This document shows, in pieces, positions 17,521 to 26,702 of a DNA stretch of 64,000 nt. Every line of letters starts with the position of its first letter. Position 1 is the first letter of the stretch. The notes beneath the pieces are model-generated. The model worked only from the letters and a program-made list of their open reading frames with translations. It was not told the origin of the DNA and did not search any database. The stretch comes from Mesorhizobium mediterraneum. Lineage in GTDB: Bacteria; Pseudomonadota; Alphaproteobacteria; Rhizobiales; Rhizobiaceae. The position numbers and the translations under genes were made by a program. The stretch lies in NCBI RefSeq assembly GCF_002284565.1, contig NZ_NPKI01000004.1, forward strand, positions 1 to 64,000. Reading direction: 5' to 3'.

Positions 17521-18456
17521 ATGTCATTCAGCCAGCAGCGCGTGCTCCGATCGCCGACCGGTGCTGCGCTAAACCTTTATGTGAAACGCGCCGAGGGCCG
17601 CCCGCGCGCCGCTGTCCAGATCAATCACGGACTGGCCGAACACGCCGCGCGCTATGTCCGCTTCGCTACCTTTCTGGGTGAGCGCGGCTTCCATGTCTAC
17701 GCCCATGACCATCGCGGCCATGGCGCAACCAAGGCGCCAGACGCGCCGCTCGGCCAGTTCGCTCAATCAGATGGCGGCGCCAAGGTCATCGCCGATGTCG
17801 CCGCCGTGCACGATCTGATCGCCGACGAACATCCCCACCTGCCCGTCATCGTGTTTGGCCATTCCATGGGCGGCCTCGTCGCCCTGAATTTCATGCTTCA
17901 TCATTCGAACCGCCTGCACGCCGCCGCCATCTGGAACGCGAATTTTTCAGCTGGGCTCGCTGGCCGTGCCGCGCAAATGATCCTTGCCTGGGAAAAGTTC
18001 CGGCTCGGCTCCGACATGCCGTCGCGCATGCTGCCGAGACTGACCTTCCAGGCTTGGGGCAAAGCCGTCCCCGATCACCGGACGCCGTTCGACTGGCTGT
18101 CGCGCGACGCAGCCGAGGTCGACAAATACATCGCCGATCCGCTGTGCCGCTGGGATGCCTCGGTGTCGATGTGGCGCGATGTGTTCGGCTTTGTCTTCCA
18201 GGGCGCCGCCGACGCCAATTTTTCCGGCGTCCGCAAGACCCTGCCGATCTGTCTGGTCGGCGGCCAAAAGGACCCCGCCACCGACGGCGGCAAGGCAGTC
18301 AGCGACCTCGCTGGACGCCTGCACAGGATGGGCTTTTCGAATCTCGTTTCAAAGGTTTACGCCGAGACCCGCCACGAAAGCCTGAACGAAGTGAATCGAG
18401 ATATCATCATGGATGATTTCGCCGCATGGAGCGACCGCGTGCTGAAACAAGCGTGA
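17521..18456 (+). CDS. Alpha/beta hydrolase, monoacylglycerol lipase/lysophospholipase type
   Basis: This 311-residue serine hydrolase of the Hydrolase_4 family has the oxyanion segment QINHGLAEHAARY, the HDHRGHG motif and the nucleophile elbow GHSMGG. The likely acid is in GQKDPATDGG and the catalytic His in ETRHESLNE. It has no signal peptide, so it is probably cytoplasmic and acts on lysophospholipids or monoglycerides. The ATG at 17521 matches the normal family start. The longer frame back to 17341 overlaps the RNase gene region on the other strand. Confidence 0.92.
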   Translation: MSFSQQRVLRSPTGAALNLYVKRAEGRPRAAVQINHGLAEHAARYVRFATFLGERGFHVYAHDHRGHGATKAPDAPLGQFAQSDGGAKVIADVAAVHDLIADEHPHLPVIVFGHSMGGLVALNFMLHHSNRLHAAAIWNANFSAGLAGRAAQMILAWEKFRLGSDMPSRMLPRLTFQAWGKAVPDHRTPFDWLSRDAAEVDKYIADPLCRWDASVSMWRDVFGFVFQGAADANFSGVRKTLPICLVGGQKDPATDGGKAVSDLAGRLHRMGFSNLVSKVYAETRHESLNEVNRDIIMDDFAAWSDRVLKQA

Positions 18457-18535
18457 TCAAGATAGGCATGGCCGACATTGACACAATCGGATTGGCCTAT
18501 CTCAAGGACCGTGACAGCAGCACGCGGGATTGATA

Positions 18536-18584
18536 GTGCATGTTGCCCAAAAGTGCGCAGCGGTTTTGGGACAACGACATGCAC
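18536..18584. repeat. Palindromic repeat with AAAAGTGCGCAGCGGTTTT core
   Basis: GTGCATGTTGCCCAAAA pairs imperfectly with TTTTGGGACAACGACATGCAC around GTGCGCAGCGG. The same core sequence, with one base changed, forms the first half of the element at 40061-40169, so the two are members of one dispersed family. It precedes the CoA-transferase gene by about 45 bases. Confidence 0.75.
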
Positions 18585-18629
18585 AAAAAAGAAATCCAAG
18601 GCTGCGCTTCCGACCAATCACGGTGATCC

Positions 18630-19805
18630 ATGACTGAGCCTCCGCTGAAAGGCATCCGCGTAATCGAACTCGCCCGCATCCTGGCCGGGCCGTGGGCCGG
18701 GCAGCTGCTTGCCGATCTCGGCGCCGATGTCATCAAGGTCGAGAGCCCGGAAGGTGGCGACGACACCCGCAAATGGGGTCCGCCCTTCGTCATGAGCCAT
18801 GACGGCGAGAACCTTTCGGCCGCCTACTACCATTCCTGCAATCGCGGCAAGCGCTCCATATCAGTCGATTTCTCGACGCCCGAAGGCGCCGAGACGATCC
18901 GCCGGCTGGTCGCGACCTCAGACGTGCTGATCGAGAACTTCAAGCTCGGCGGCCTGAAGAAATATGGGCTCGACTATAACAGCTTGCGCAAGAGCAACCC
19001 GCGGCTGATCTATTGCTCGATCACCGGCTTCGGCCAGGATGGGCCCTATGCGCCACGCGCCGGCTATGACTTCATCATCCAGGGCATGGCCGGCATGATG
19101 TCGATCACCGGCGAGGCTGGCCGTGAGCCGCAAAAGGCCGGCGTCGCCATCTCCGATATTTTCACCGGCCTCTATTCGGTGATCGCCATCCAGGCCGCAC
19201 TTCGTCACGCCGAGAAGACCGGCGAAGGCCAACATATCGACATGGCGCTCTACGACACCCAGATCTCGGCGCTCGGCAACCAGAACCTCAATTATCTCGT
19301 CTCCGGCAAATCGCCTGTGCAGATGGGCAATGCGCATATGAACATCGCGCCCTACGAAGTGGTGCCGGTGAAGGACGGCCACATCATCCTGGCCATCGGC
19401 AATGACGGCCAGTTTGCCAAATTCTGCGCGGCCGTCGGATTGGTCGACCTGCCATCGAACCCCGACTTCGCCACCAATCCCGCTCGGGTCGCCAACCGGG
19501 CGAAACTGCGCGAACACATGATCGATGCGCTAAAAACCTTCGATCGCGATCCGCTGCTGACCAAGCTGGAGGCGGCAAATGTGCCTGCCAGCCCGATCAA
19601 CACGATCGGCGAGATGTTCGCCGACCCGCAGACCATCGCGCGCGGCATGCGGCTCGACCTCGACGACGGCCACGGCAATCTCTTGCCCTCGGTGCGCGCG
19701 CCGATGGTCATGTCGGGCACACCGCTGGTCTATGAGCGGCCCTCGCCGCGTCTCGGCGAGCACACAGAAGAAATCCTAGCCGAACTGGAGAGGTCAGGAA
19801 AATGA
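18630..19805 (+). CDS. CaiB/BaiF family III CoA-transferase
   Basis: This 391-residue type III CoA-transferase moves CoA between organic acids through an aspartyl-CoA thioester. The N-terminus GIRVIELARILAGPWAGQLL, the early LGADVIKVE motif and the segment NRGKRSISVDF are diagnostic. The catalytic Asp is most likely in the conserved GYDFIIQGM segment. Its stop overlaps the start of the ThDP enzyme gene (ATGA), so the two proteins are probably made in step. Family members include formyl-CoA:oxalate transferase; the pairing with a ThDP enzyme resembles, but does not prove, an oxalate-type pathway. Confidence 0.94.
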   Translation: MTEPPLKGIRVIELARILAGPWAGQLLADLGADVIKVESPEGGDDTRKWGPPFVMSHDGENLSAAYYHSCNRGKRSISVDFSTPEGAETIRRLVATSDVLIENFKLGGLKKYGLDYNSLRKSNPRLIYCSITGFGQDGPYAPRAGYDFIIQGMAGMMSITGEAGREPQKAGVAISDIFTGLYSVIAIQAALRHAEKTGEGQHIDMALYDTQISALGNQNLNYLVSGKSPVQMGNAHMNIAPYEVVPVKDGHIILAIGNDGQFAKFCAAVGLVDLPSNPDFATNPARVANRAKLREHMIDALKTFDRDPLLTKLEAANVPASPINTIGEMFADPQTIARGMRLDLDDGHGNLLPSVRAPMVMSGTPLVYERPSPRLGEHTEEILAELERSGK

Positions 19806-21451
19806 AGACCGGCGGACAACTGATCGTCGATGCGCTCGAAGCCAACGGCACCGACCGCATCTATTGCGTGCCCGGAGAATCCTATCTTGCGGTGCTCGAC
19901 GCGCTGCACGATTCGACGATCCGCACCATCGTTTGCCGCCAGGAAGGCGGAGCTGCGATGATGGCCGACTGCCATGGCCGCCTTACCGGCAAGCCCGGTA
20001 TCTGCTTCGTCACCCGCGGACCCGGCGCCACCAACGCCTCGGCCGGCATCCACATCGCGATGCAGGATTCGGTTCCCGTCATCCTGTTCATCGGCCAGGT
20101 CGCCAGCCACGCCAAGGAGCGCGAGGCCTTCCAGGAGGTCGACTACGTCAGGTTCTTCGGTGACATCGCCAAATGGGTGGTCGAGATCGATGATGCCTCG
20201 CGCATCCCCGAATTCGTCACGCGCGCCTTCGCGGTGGCGACGTCCGGCCGCCCCGGCCCGGTCGTCATCTCGCTGCCGGAAGACATGCTGACCAGCCTTG
20301 CCGAGGCGCCAGCAGCCCTGCCCCACACGCCGGTCGAAACGCGGCCGGGCGAGGCCGAGCTCGATGCTCTCGAAAAGCTCCTCAACAGGGCGAAGCGCCC
20401 CTTCGTTATCCTCGGCGGCACGCGCTGGGATGCGGAGGCCGTCGCGCGGATGCGGACGATCGCCGAAGCCTGGTCGCTGCCGGTCGGCTGCTCCTTTCGC
20501 CGCCAGATGCTGTTCGATCATCTACACCCGAACTATGCCGGCGATGTCGGCATCGGCATCAACCCGAAGCTGGCCACCGCCATCAAGCAGGCCGACCTCG
20601 TGCTGCTCGTCGGCGGCCGCATGGGCGAGATGCCGTCCTCCGACTACACGCTCCTGAAGAGCCCCTACCCCGACCAGACGCTGGTCCATGTCCATGCCGA
20701 TGCCGGCGAGCTCGGCCGCGTCTACCGGCCAACGCTGGCGATCAACGCCTCGCCGTCCGCTTTCGTCGAAGCCTTCGCCGGGCGCAAGCCGGCCGCCACG
20801 CCGGTCTGGGCGGATGAAACGCCAAAACTTCACGCCGCCTATCTCGACTGGTCGACACCGCCGGAAAGCGGTCCCGGCTCCGTCCAGATGGGGCCGATCA
20901 TGAACTATCTCGAAACGGTGCTGCCCGACGACGCCATCCTCACCAATGGCGCCGGCAATTATGCCACCTGGGTCCACCGTTTCCACCGCTCCCGGCGCTT
21001 TGCCACGCAGGCAGCCCCCACTTCCGGCTCGATGGGCTACGGCACGCCGGCCGCGGTCGCCGCCAAGGAGCTCTTCCCCGATCGCGACGTGATCGCCTTT
21101 GCCGGCGACGGCTGCTTCCTGATGAACGGGCAGGAATTCGCCACCGCCGTGCAATACGATCTGCCGATCATCGTCATCGTCGTCAACAACGGCATCTACG
21201 GCACCATCCGCATGCATCAGGAGCGCGAGTATCCGGGCCGCGTCGTCGCCACCGATCTCAGAAATCCCGACTTCGCGGCTTTGGCTCGCGCCTATGGCGG
21301 CCACGGCGAAACGGTCGAGAAGACGGCCGACTTCGCGCCGGCCTTCGAACGCGCCCGCGCCAGCGGCAAGCCGTCGATCGTCGAGATCAGGCTCGACCCC
21401 GAGGCCATCACGCCGACCCGGACGATGACCCAGATCCGCGACAAGTCCTGA
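19802..21451 (+). CDS. Thiamine diphosphate-dependent enzyme, acetolactate synthase-like
   Basis: This 549-residue enzyme has the three-domain plan of the acetolactate synthase/oxalyl-CoA decarboxylase superfamily: a PYR domain (about 1-170) with the catalytic Glu in CRQEGGAAMMAD, a middle domain, and a PP domain with the Mg-ThDP motif GDGCFLMNGQEFATAVQY ending in VVNNG. No regulatory subunit is adjacent, so classical branched-chain synthesis is unlikely. The four-base overlap with a CoA-transferase suggests a carboxylic acid is activated and then decarboxylated or cleaved. The real substrate is unknown. Confidence 0.9.
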   Translation: MKTGGQLIVDALEANGTDRIYCVPGESYLAVLDALHDSTIRTIVCRQEGGAAMMADCHGRLTGKPGICFVTRGPGATNASAGIHIAMQDSVPVILFIGQVASHAKEREAFQEVDYVRFFGDIAKWVVEIDDASRIPEFVTRAFAVATSGRPGPVVISLPEDMLTSLAEAPAALPHTPVETRPGEAELDALEKLLNRAKRPFVILGGTRWDAEAVARMRTIAEAWSLPVGCSFRRQMLFDHLHPNYAGDVGIGINPKLATAIKQADLVLLVGGRMGEMPSSDYTLLKSPYPDQTLVHVHADAGELGRVYRPTLAINASPSAFVEAFAGRKPAATPVWADETPKLHAAYLDWSTPPESGPGSVQMGPIMNYLETVLPDDAILTNGAGNYATWVHRFHRSRRFATQAAPTSGSMGYGTPAAVAAKELFPDRDVIAFAGDGCFLMNGQEFATAVQYDLPIIVIVVNNGIYGTIRMHQEREYPGRVVATDLRNPDFAALARAYGGHGETVEKTADFAPAFERARASGKPSIVEIRLDPEAITPTRTMTQIRDKS

Positions 21452-21477
21452 GCGTCAGACGCATAGGCCGAGTCCCT

Positions 21478-21640
21478 TCGCGCCCCCCTCTGTCCTACCG
21501 GACATCTCCCCCACTGGTGGGGAGATTGGATGTCGCGACTGCTTTCGCCAATTTTCGAAGTTGAACAGGCGCCAACGCCAAAGCTGCCGATCTCCCCCCT
21601 TGTGGGGGAGATGTCCGGCAGGACAGAGGGGGGCGCTGTC
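21478..21640. repeat. Inverted-repeat intergenic element
   Basis: The left arm CCCCCCTCTGTCCTACCGGA (from 21483) is matched in reverse by TCCGGCAGGACAGAGGGGGG near the right end, with inner CATCTCCCCCA/GGGGGAGATG arms. The centre, about 60 bases, is unrelated to genes. The element is the same type as 43920-44080. It lies between convergent genes and may serve as a bidirectional stop or mRNA-end structure. Confidence 0.85.
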
Positions 21641-21695
21641 CCGCAAACTTCGACGGGCTAATGCAGCGCTATAGTCACCCTCGGGCGACATTGCG

Positions 21696-22145
21696 CTACA
21701 TCGTCGCCGCCTTCTCGATCTGCCCGCGGATCTCGCCATCCTCGTGGGCCGCCGTATGGATGTTGATGTAATATTTGCCGGCCATCAGGTCGGCAGCCTG
21801 CGCGTCGGTCAGCACCGCCGCCCCCTTGAACGGGCTTTTCGGAGCGCCCTTGAACGGGACGGCGACGCCGGCATTTTCACCCTTTGCTGCCGGACCGTGA
21901 ATATGTCCGGCCGTCGCAGGCCCACTGAGACCTGAATACGTCACGTTCCAGGTGAGCTGTTTCGTGGCGGTGTCGAAGACGAGAGCGGCGGTACCCTTGC
22001 CCTCGGTGGTGATGGGCGGATTCTGCTGAGCGCCATCCAGCGTCGCCTTCATCTTCATCATGTCGGCCAAAGCCGGTGAAGCGCACAGGAACGAAGCCGA
22101 AACGGCCAGCGCCGAAAGCATCGGCGAGAAGGATTGCATGCGCAT
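21696..22145 (-). CDS. CHRD domain-containing secreted protein
   Basis: This 149-residue exported protein has a signal peptide (about residues 1-27, cleaved after ALA). It is followed by one CHRD domain, a fold first seen in chordin and common in bacterial secreted proteins of unknown role. Typical elements are KATLDGAQQNPP, GTAALVFDTATKQLTW, GHIHGPA and YYINIHTAAHEDGEIRGQI. The start at 22145 has GGAG seven bases upstream; the frame to 22223 is an extension. It is monocistronic. Confidence 0.92.
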   Translation of the reverse strand: MRMQSFSPMLSALAVSASFLCASPALADMMKMKATLDGAQQNPPITTEGKGTAALVFDTATKQLTWNVTYSGLSGPATAGHIHGPAAKGENAGVAVPFKGAPKSPFKGAAVLTDAQAADLMAGKYYINIHTAAHEDGEIRGQIEKAATM

Positions 22146-22250
22146 GGAAATCTCCGTTGTGGCGATGACATCCGCTGAAGCTGGATGCACCGCAACAACG
22201 GTTGTGCGAGCAGATGTTTCCACCGGTAACGGCTATTTTACGTCCCAACA

Positions 22251-22276
22251 AAAAGGGGCGGTCGCCCGCCCCTTTT
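22251..22276 (-). terminator. Intrinsic terminator of the ABC transporter operon
   Basis: AAAAGGGGCGG (22251-22261) pairs with CCGCCCCTTTT (22266-22276) around a four-base loop. Read on the minus strand, a T-run follows. It lies 33 bases beyond the stop of the substrate-binding protein gene. Confidence 0.85.
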
Positions 22277-22309
22277 CGAATGCAGGCTTCAGAAGCCCAG
22301 TTGATCGCC

Positions 22310-23281
22310 CTACTTGATCGCCTTGTCGGTGATGGCGGTCGTGTAGGCGCCGGTCGGCTCCTTGGTGATGATCTTCTGGTCAAGCAGCGCCTTGGCGGTG
22401 CGTGCGTAGGTCGCCGGGTCGAGCTTGCCGTCGGCGTTGTCGATCAGCTTGGCGACTTCGCCCATCATGCGCTTCTGATGGTTCTCGTCCTGGCCGCCAT
22501 TGTCCATGACGATGCCGGCCGCCTCGTCGGAATTGTCGACGGCGTATTTCCAGCCCTTCATCGAGGCGCGCACGAAACGCACCATCTTGTCCTCGAAGGC
22601 CGGATCCTTGAGCTTGTCCTCGGACGCATAGAGCCCGTCCTCAAGCAGGTCGTTGCCCATCGCCGAGTAGTTGAACACGATCAGCTCTTCCGGCTTGTAG
22701 CCGGCGTCGATGAGCTGCCAGTATTCGTTGTAGGTCATGACCGAAATGCAATCCGCCTGCTTCTGGATCAGCGGCTGCACGTCGAAACTCTGCTTCAGCA
22801 CGGTGACGCCGTCCGGACCGCCGTCGGTCTTCAGGCCGAGCTTGTTCATCCAGGCGTAGAACGGATATTCGTTGCCGAAGAACCAGACGCCGAGCGTATG
22901 GCCCTTGAAGTCGGCTTCGGTCTTGATCGGGCCATCCTTCGGACAGACCAGCTGCATGCCGGCCTTCTTGAACGGCTGGGCGATATTGACCAACGGCACG
23001 CCCTTTTCGCGTGCGGCGAGCGCGCCGCCCATCCAGTCGACGATGACATCGGCGCCGCCGCCGGCGATCACCTGCTCGGGCGCGATATCGGGGCCGCCCG
23101 GCTTGATCTCGACGTCGAGGCCTTCGGCCTCATAGAACCCCTTGTCCTTGGCGACGTAGTAGCCGGCGAACTGGGCCTGCGTGACCCATTTCAGCTGCAG
23201 CGTCACCTTGTCTGCAGCCATCGCCTGGAACGCGGCAAGCGACATCGCGCCGGCCAGCATCGAAATAACAAGTCTTTTCAT
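22310..23281 (-). CDS. NMT1/THI5-type ABC transporter substrate-binding protein
   Basis: This 323-residue periplasmic binding protein of the NMT1/THI5-like family has a signal peptide (residues 1-22, cleaved after AMA). The ligand-binding opening LQLKWVTQAQFAGYYVAKDK is characteristic of the pyrimidine-precursor-binding subfamily. The ATG at 23281 has AGAGGG upstream. It is the last gene of a minus-strand ABC cluster (ATPase, permease, permease, SBP) next to pyrimidine catabolism genes. It therefore probably captures a pyrimidine or related compound; that ligand is inferred. Confidence 0.9.
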   Translation of the reverse strand: MKRLVISMLAGAMSLAAFQAMAADKVTLQLKWVTQAQFAGYYVAKDKGFYEAEGLDVEIKPGGPDIAPEQVIAGGGADVIVDWMGGALAAREKGVPLVNIAQPFKKAGMQLVCPKDGPIKTEADFKGHTLGVWFFGNEYPFYAWMNKLGLKTDGGPDGVTVLKQSFDVQPLIQKQADCISVMTYNEYWQLIDAGYKPEELIVFNYSAMGNDLLEDGLYASEDKLKDPAFEDKMVRFVRASMKGWKYAVDNSDEAAGIVMDNGGQDENHQKRMMGEVAKLIDNADGKLDPATYARTAKALLDQKIITKEPTGAYTTAITDKAIK

Positions 23282-23362
23282 GTTTTTACCCTCTGAAGTT
23301 AAGTGTTCACCCTTTAGGATCAGGACCTTCAATGCGCTCCTGATTCCAAACCCGCCACCGCC

Positions 23363-24499
23363 CTATCCACCACGGACGGAGGGATGCCAAAACGTGACTG
23401 CTCTCTCGAAAAGAGCGACCACGCCATAAAAGACCGAACCCGCAAGTGCTGCAACTGCGATTTCGGCCCAGACCATGTCGATGTTCATCCGTCCGACCTC
23501 GGTCGAAATCCGGAATCCCATGCCGACCACCGGTGTGCCGAAGAACTCCGCGACGATGGCGCCGATCAACGCCAGCGTCGAATTGATCTTCAGTGCGTTG
23601 AAGATGAAGGGGGCTGCCGCCGGCAACCGCAGCTTGAACAGCGTCTGCCAATAGCTCGACGCATAGGTGCGCATCAGGTCGCGCTCCATATGGCCGGAGG
23701 CGGCAAGGCCGGCGACCGTATTCACCAGCATCGGGAAGAAGGTCATGATGATGACGACGGCGGCCTTCGACTGCCAGTCGAAGCCGAACCACATGACCAT
23801 GATCGGCGCCACGCCGATGATCGGCAACGCCGACACCATGTTCCCGATCGGCAGCAAACCGCGGCGCAGGAACGGCACGCGGTCGGCCGCGATGGCGGCG
23901 AGGAAGCCGGCACCGCTGCCGACGACATAGCCGAAGATCACCGCCTTGAAGATGGTCTGCCGCACGTCGGCGGCCAGGACCGGCAGCGAATTGGCGATAC
24001 GCACGCCGATGGCGCTTGGCGGCGGCAGCAGGATGAAAGGAATGCCCGCGCCGCGCGTCACCGCCTCCCAGATGATCAGGATCCAGGCACCGAAAATCGC
24101 CGGGATGATCAGCCTCAAAGCGGTCGCCGCCCAGCGCGAGGTCGGGCGAAGCGCGGACAGAACCGTCACGCAGCGCCAGGCCAGAAGCCATGCCGCGGCA
24201 AGCATCAGATAGAAGGAGGCGCGAGCGCTCCCCTCATTGCCGGTTATGCCGGCGAGCAGCAGCCACGCCGCGCCATGCGCGCCAATGAAAAGGAATATTG
24301 CCCTGGCTACGGGCGGAAAATGGTCAAACTGAATTGCGAGGAGCAGCAGGAAGAAAATCAAAACACCAGTCGTCACATCGTAACCGGGAGTGACATCGAC
24401 AAGCGGCCAAAGAAGGAACGCGCCGGCAAGGAGGGCAAGCGCTGCAAACCCCTGCCATGAACGAGGCGCGATCGACGAAAGGCTGAGGAGATCGCTCAT
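23363..24499 (-). CDS. ABC transporter permease with extra N-terminal membrane segments
   Basis: This 378-residue permease has a canonical binding-protein-dependent transport domain (about residues 160-370). The EAA-like loop that contacts the ATPase is YWQTLFKLRLPAAAPFIF. Ahead of it, residues 15-125 add about four hydrophobic segments not seen in its 292-residue partner. The start overlaps the stop of the preceding permease gene by ATGA. With the ATPase and NMT1-type binding protein it forms an importer of the NitT/TauT/Thi family. Confidence 0.93.
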   Translation of the reverse strand: MSDLLSLSSIAPRSWQGFAALALLAGAFLLWPLVDVTPGYDVTTGVLIFFLLLLAIQFDHFPPVARAIFLFIGAHGAAWLLLAGITGNEGSARASFYLMLAAAWLLAWRCVTVLSALRPTSRWAATALRLIIPAIFGAWILIIWEAVTRGAGIPFILLPPPSAIGVRIANSLPVLAADVRQTIFKAVIFGYVVGSGAGFLAAIAADRVPFLRRGLLPIGNMVSALPIIGVAPIMVMWFGFDWQSKAAVVIIMTFFPMLVNTVAGLAASGHMERDLMRTYASSYWQTLFKLRLPAAAPFIFNALKINSTLALIGAIVAEFFGTPVVGMGFRISTEVGRMNIDMVWAEIAVAALAGSVFYGVVALFERAVTFWHPSVRGG

Positions 24500-25374
24500 G
24501 CCGGCCTCCCGCCCATGGCGCGATCGACGATGCGCCCGGCGATGCCGACGACCATCACCAGCAGAGCCGCCACCACCGAGCCGGCCACCAGCGCTGACCA
24601 GATGTCGATGGTCTGGCTATAATAGGCGCCGGCGAGCAGCTTGGCGCCGATGCCGGCAACGGCACCGGTCGGCAGTTCGCCAACGATGGCGCCAACCAGG
24701 CTGGCAGCGACCGCGACCTTCATCGAGGTGAACAGGAACGGCACCGAAGCCGGTACGCGCAATTTCCAGAAGGTCTGCGAAGGGCTGGCATTGTAGGTGT
24801 ACATCAGATCGAGATGAGTGAGCTCGGGCGAACGCAAACCCTTGACCATGCCGACGGCGACCGGGAAGAAAGACAGATATGTCGAGATCAGCGCTTTCGG
24901 GATCAGGCCGGTGACGCCGACCGCCGCCAGCACGACGATGATCATCGGCGCCACCGCCAGGATCGGAATCGTCTGCGAGGCGATGATCCATGGCATCAGG
25001 CTGCGGTCGAGCGTCGCCACATGCACGATGCCGACGGCGATGACGATGCCGAGCGCGGTGCCGAACGCGAAGCCGAGCAACGTCGAGGACAGCGTCACCC
25101 AGGCATTGTAGACAAGGCTGCGGTTGCTGGTGATCTTGCGCAGAAACGTGTTCTCGAAGAAATTCACCGCCACCTGATGCGGCGCCGGCAGTGTCGGCTT
25201 CGGCTGCGACATCGTCTTGCCGATAAATTCCACAACATCAGGCGTCTCGCCGGCGCGGCGATCGAGATCGCGCTGGAACGGCGCGTTGAGGATGACGGCC
25301 ATAATGTACCAAACGACCATCACGCCCGCGAGGATCGAGGTCACCGGGATGAGCTTGTCGCGGAAGGAGTCCAT
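24496..25374 (-). CDS. ABC transporter permease
   Basis: This 292-residue membrane permease of the NitT/TauT/Thi importer family has five to six hydrophobic segments and the ATPase-contact loop TFWKLRVPASVPFLFTSMK. It pairs with the 378-residue permease, whose start it overlaps. A repeat-filled gap of about 400 bases separates it from the ATPase gene upstream, so expression of the permeases may depend on read-through or a separate promoter. Confidence 0.93.
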   Translation of the reverse strand: MDSFRDKLIPVTSILAGVMVVWYIMAVILNAPFQRDLDRRAGETPDVVEFIGKTMSQPKPTLPAPHQVAVNFFENTFLRKITSNRSLVYNAWVTLSSTLLGFAFGTALGIVIAVGIVHVATLDRSLMPWIIASQTIPILAVAPMIIVVLAAVGVTGLIPKALISTYLSFFPVAVGMVKGLRSPELTHLDLMYTYNASPSQTFWKLRVPASVPFLFTSMKVAVAASLVGAIVGELPTGAVAGIGAKLLAGAYYSQTIDIWSALVAGSVVAALLVMVVGIAGRIVDRAMGGRPA

Positions 25375-25432
25375 CAGCGGCCCTCGCCAGACTGGCGCAC
25401 GCTCTGCGTGACGCGAGAGGGTGACCGCGCTT

Positions 25433-25736
25433 TCGTCATCCTAGGGCAGAGCACCCGCGAAGCGGCGTGCGCAGACCCTAGGATCCATGCCGTGACGTTG
25501 GCCGAAAAACCCAAACGCTTCAGAATGTCCGCAGGGCAAGCCACGACGGCTGATGGTTTCTTTAGGTCGGGAGCAATGTTTCGCACCGTTGCGGGGCGGG
25601 AAGGTAACGGCATGGATCCTAGGGTCTGCGCCGCGTCGCTTCGCTCCTTGCTTCGCCCTAGGATGACGAGGGCGTGGTTTGGCGCTCCCTTTACGCACGC
25701 CGGTTCGCGGCGGGTCCGCCCTAGGATGACGAAGGG
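25433..25736. repeat. Compound inverted repeat splitting the ABC transporter genes
   Basis: The left arm (25433-25497, TCGTCATCCTAGGGC...) is repeated in reverse at about 25606-25670 (...GCCCTAGGATGACGA), and a third partial arm lies at 25704-25733. CCTAGG occurs five times in about 300 bases. The whole 408-base gap between permease and ATPase is occupied by this element; I see no gene in it. A shorter relative is at 32670-32736. Confidence 0.85.
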
Positions 25737-25782
25737 AGGGTCAGCCACTCCCCCGTCAGGAGGCAGCCCATTCTCCACCGCC

Positions 25783-26574
25783 TCAATCATCATAGCTGTG
25801 CCCTGCCCTGAGGCCATCACGCACGCGCGCGGCGATCGCCAGGAATTCCGGCGTCTCGCGGATGTCGAGCGGCCGCTGCTTGGGCAGCGTCGATTCGATG
25901 ACGTCGCTGACGCGGCCCGGACGCGGCGACATGACGATGATGCGCGTCGAAAGGTAGACCGCCTCGGGAATGGAATGGGTGACGAAGCAGATGGTCTTGT
26001 TGGTCCGTTCCCACAGTTCCAGCAGTTGTTCATTGAGATGGTCGCGCACGATCTCGTCCAGCGCGCCGAACGGCTCGTCCATCAACAAAAGATCGGCATC
26101 GAAGGCCAGCGCCCGCGCGATCGAGGCGCGCTGCTGCATGCCGCCGGAAAGCTGCCAGGGGTATTTCTGCTCGAAGCCGGACAGGTTGACGAGATCGAGC
26201 GTGCGCTTGATCCGCGCCGCCTGCTCTGCCTTTGACAGGCCCATGATCTCCAGCGGCAGCGCCACATTGCGCGAGATCGTGCGCCACGGATAAAGGGCGG
26301 CCGCCTGGAAGACATAGCCATAGGCGCGGCTCTCACGCGCCTGCTCGGGCGTCATGCCGTTGACGGAGATGGCTCCCGAGGTCGGCTTCTCCAGATCGGC
26401 GATGACCCGCAGCAAGGTCGTCTTGCCGCAGCCGGATGGCCCGATGAAGGACACGAATTCACCCTTGCCGATGGTCAGGTCGACATTCGACAATGCCTGC
26501 ACCGGACCGTCACTGGTTTGGAAGGTCAGGCCGAGCTTGCTTGCCGAAACGACGGCTGGCGATGCTCCCGTCAT
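25783..26574 (-). CDS. ABC transporter ATP-binding protein
   Basis: This 263-residue ATPase of the NitT/TauT/Thi class has Walker A GPSGCGKTT, signature LSGGMQQRASIARAL, Walker B LLLMDEPFGALDE and the switch His in CFVTHS. It energises the two permeases downstream. The ATG at 26574 (MTGASPAVV) matches the family start; the ORF extends eight codons further without support. It probably belongs to the importer that feeds the pyrimidine pathway. Confidence 0.94.
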   Translation of the reverse strand: MTGASPAVVSASKLGLTFQTSDGPVQALSNVDLTIGKGEFVSFIGPSGCGKTTLLRVIADLEKPTSGAISVNGMTPEQARESRAYGYVFQAAALYPWRTISRNVALPLEIMGLSKAEQAARIKRTLDLVNLSGFEQKYPWQLSGGMQQRASIARALAFDADLLLMDEPFGALDEIVRDHLNEQLLELWERTNKTICFVTHSIPEAVYLSTRIIVMSPRPGRVSDVIESTLPKQRPLDIRETPEFLAIAARVRDGLRAGHSYDD

Positions 26575-26702
26575 AGGCCGCAGCCTGCCTTTTCGCACCG
26601 CTGCCGCGCCGGTCGGAATCCGGTTGATCTTTCCTCGATGTTGCTTTCCACTCGCCCTGTCCTATCCGGCTGAGAGTTCCCACTCGATCGAGAGTCGCCC
26701 CG

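Noticed and set aside
21478..21640. Possible CRISPR or transposon end
   Set aside because: There are two inverted arms and no direct repeat-spacer series or transposase. It fits an intergenic palindromic element.
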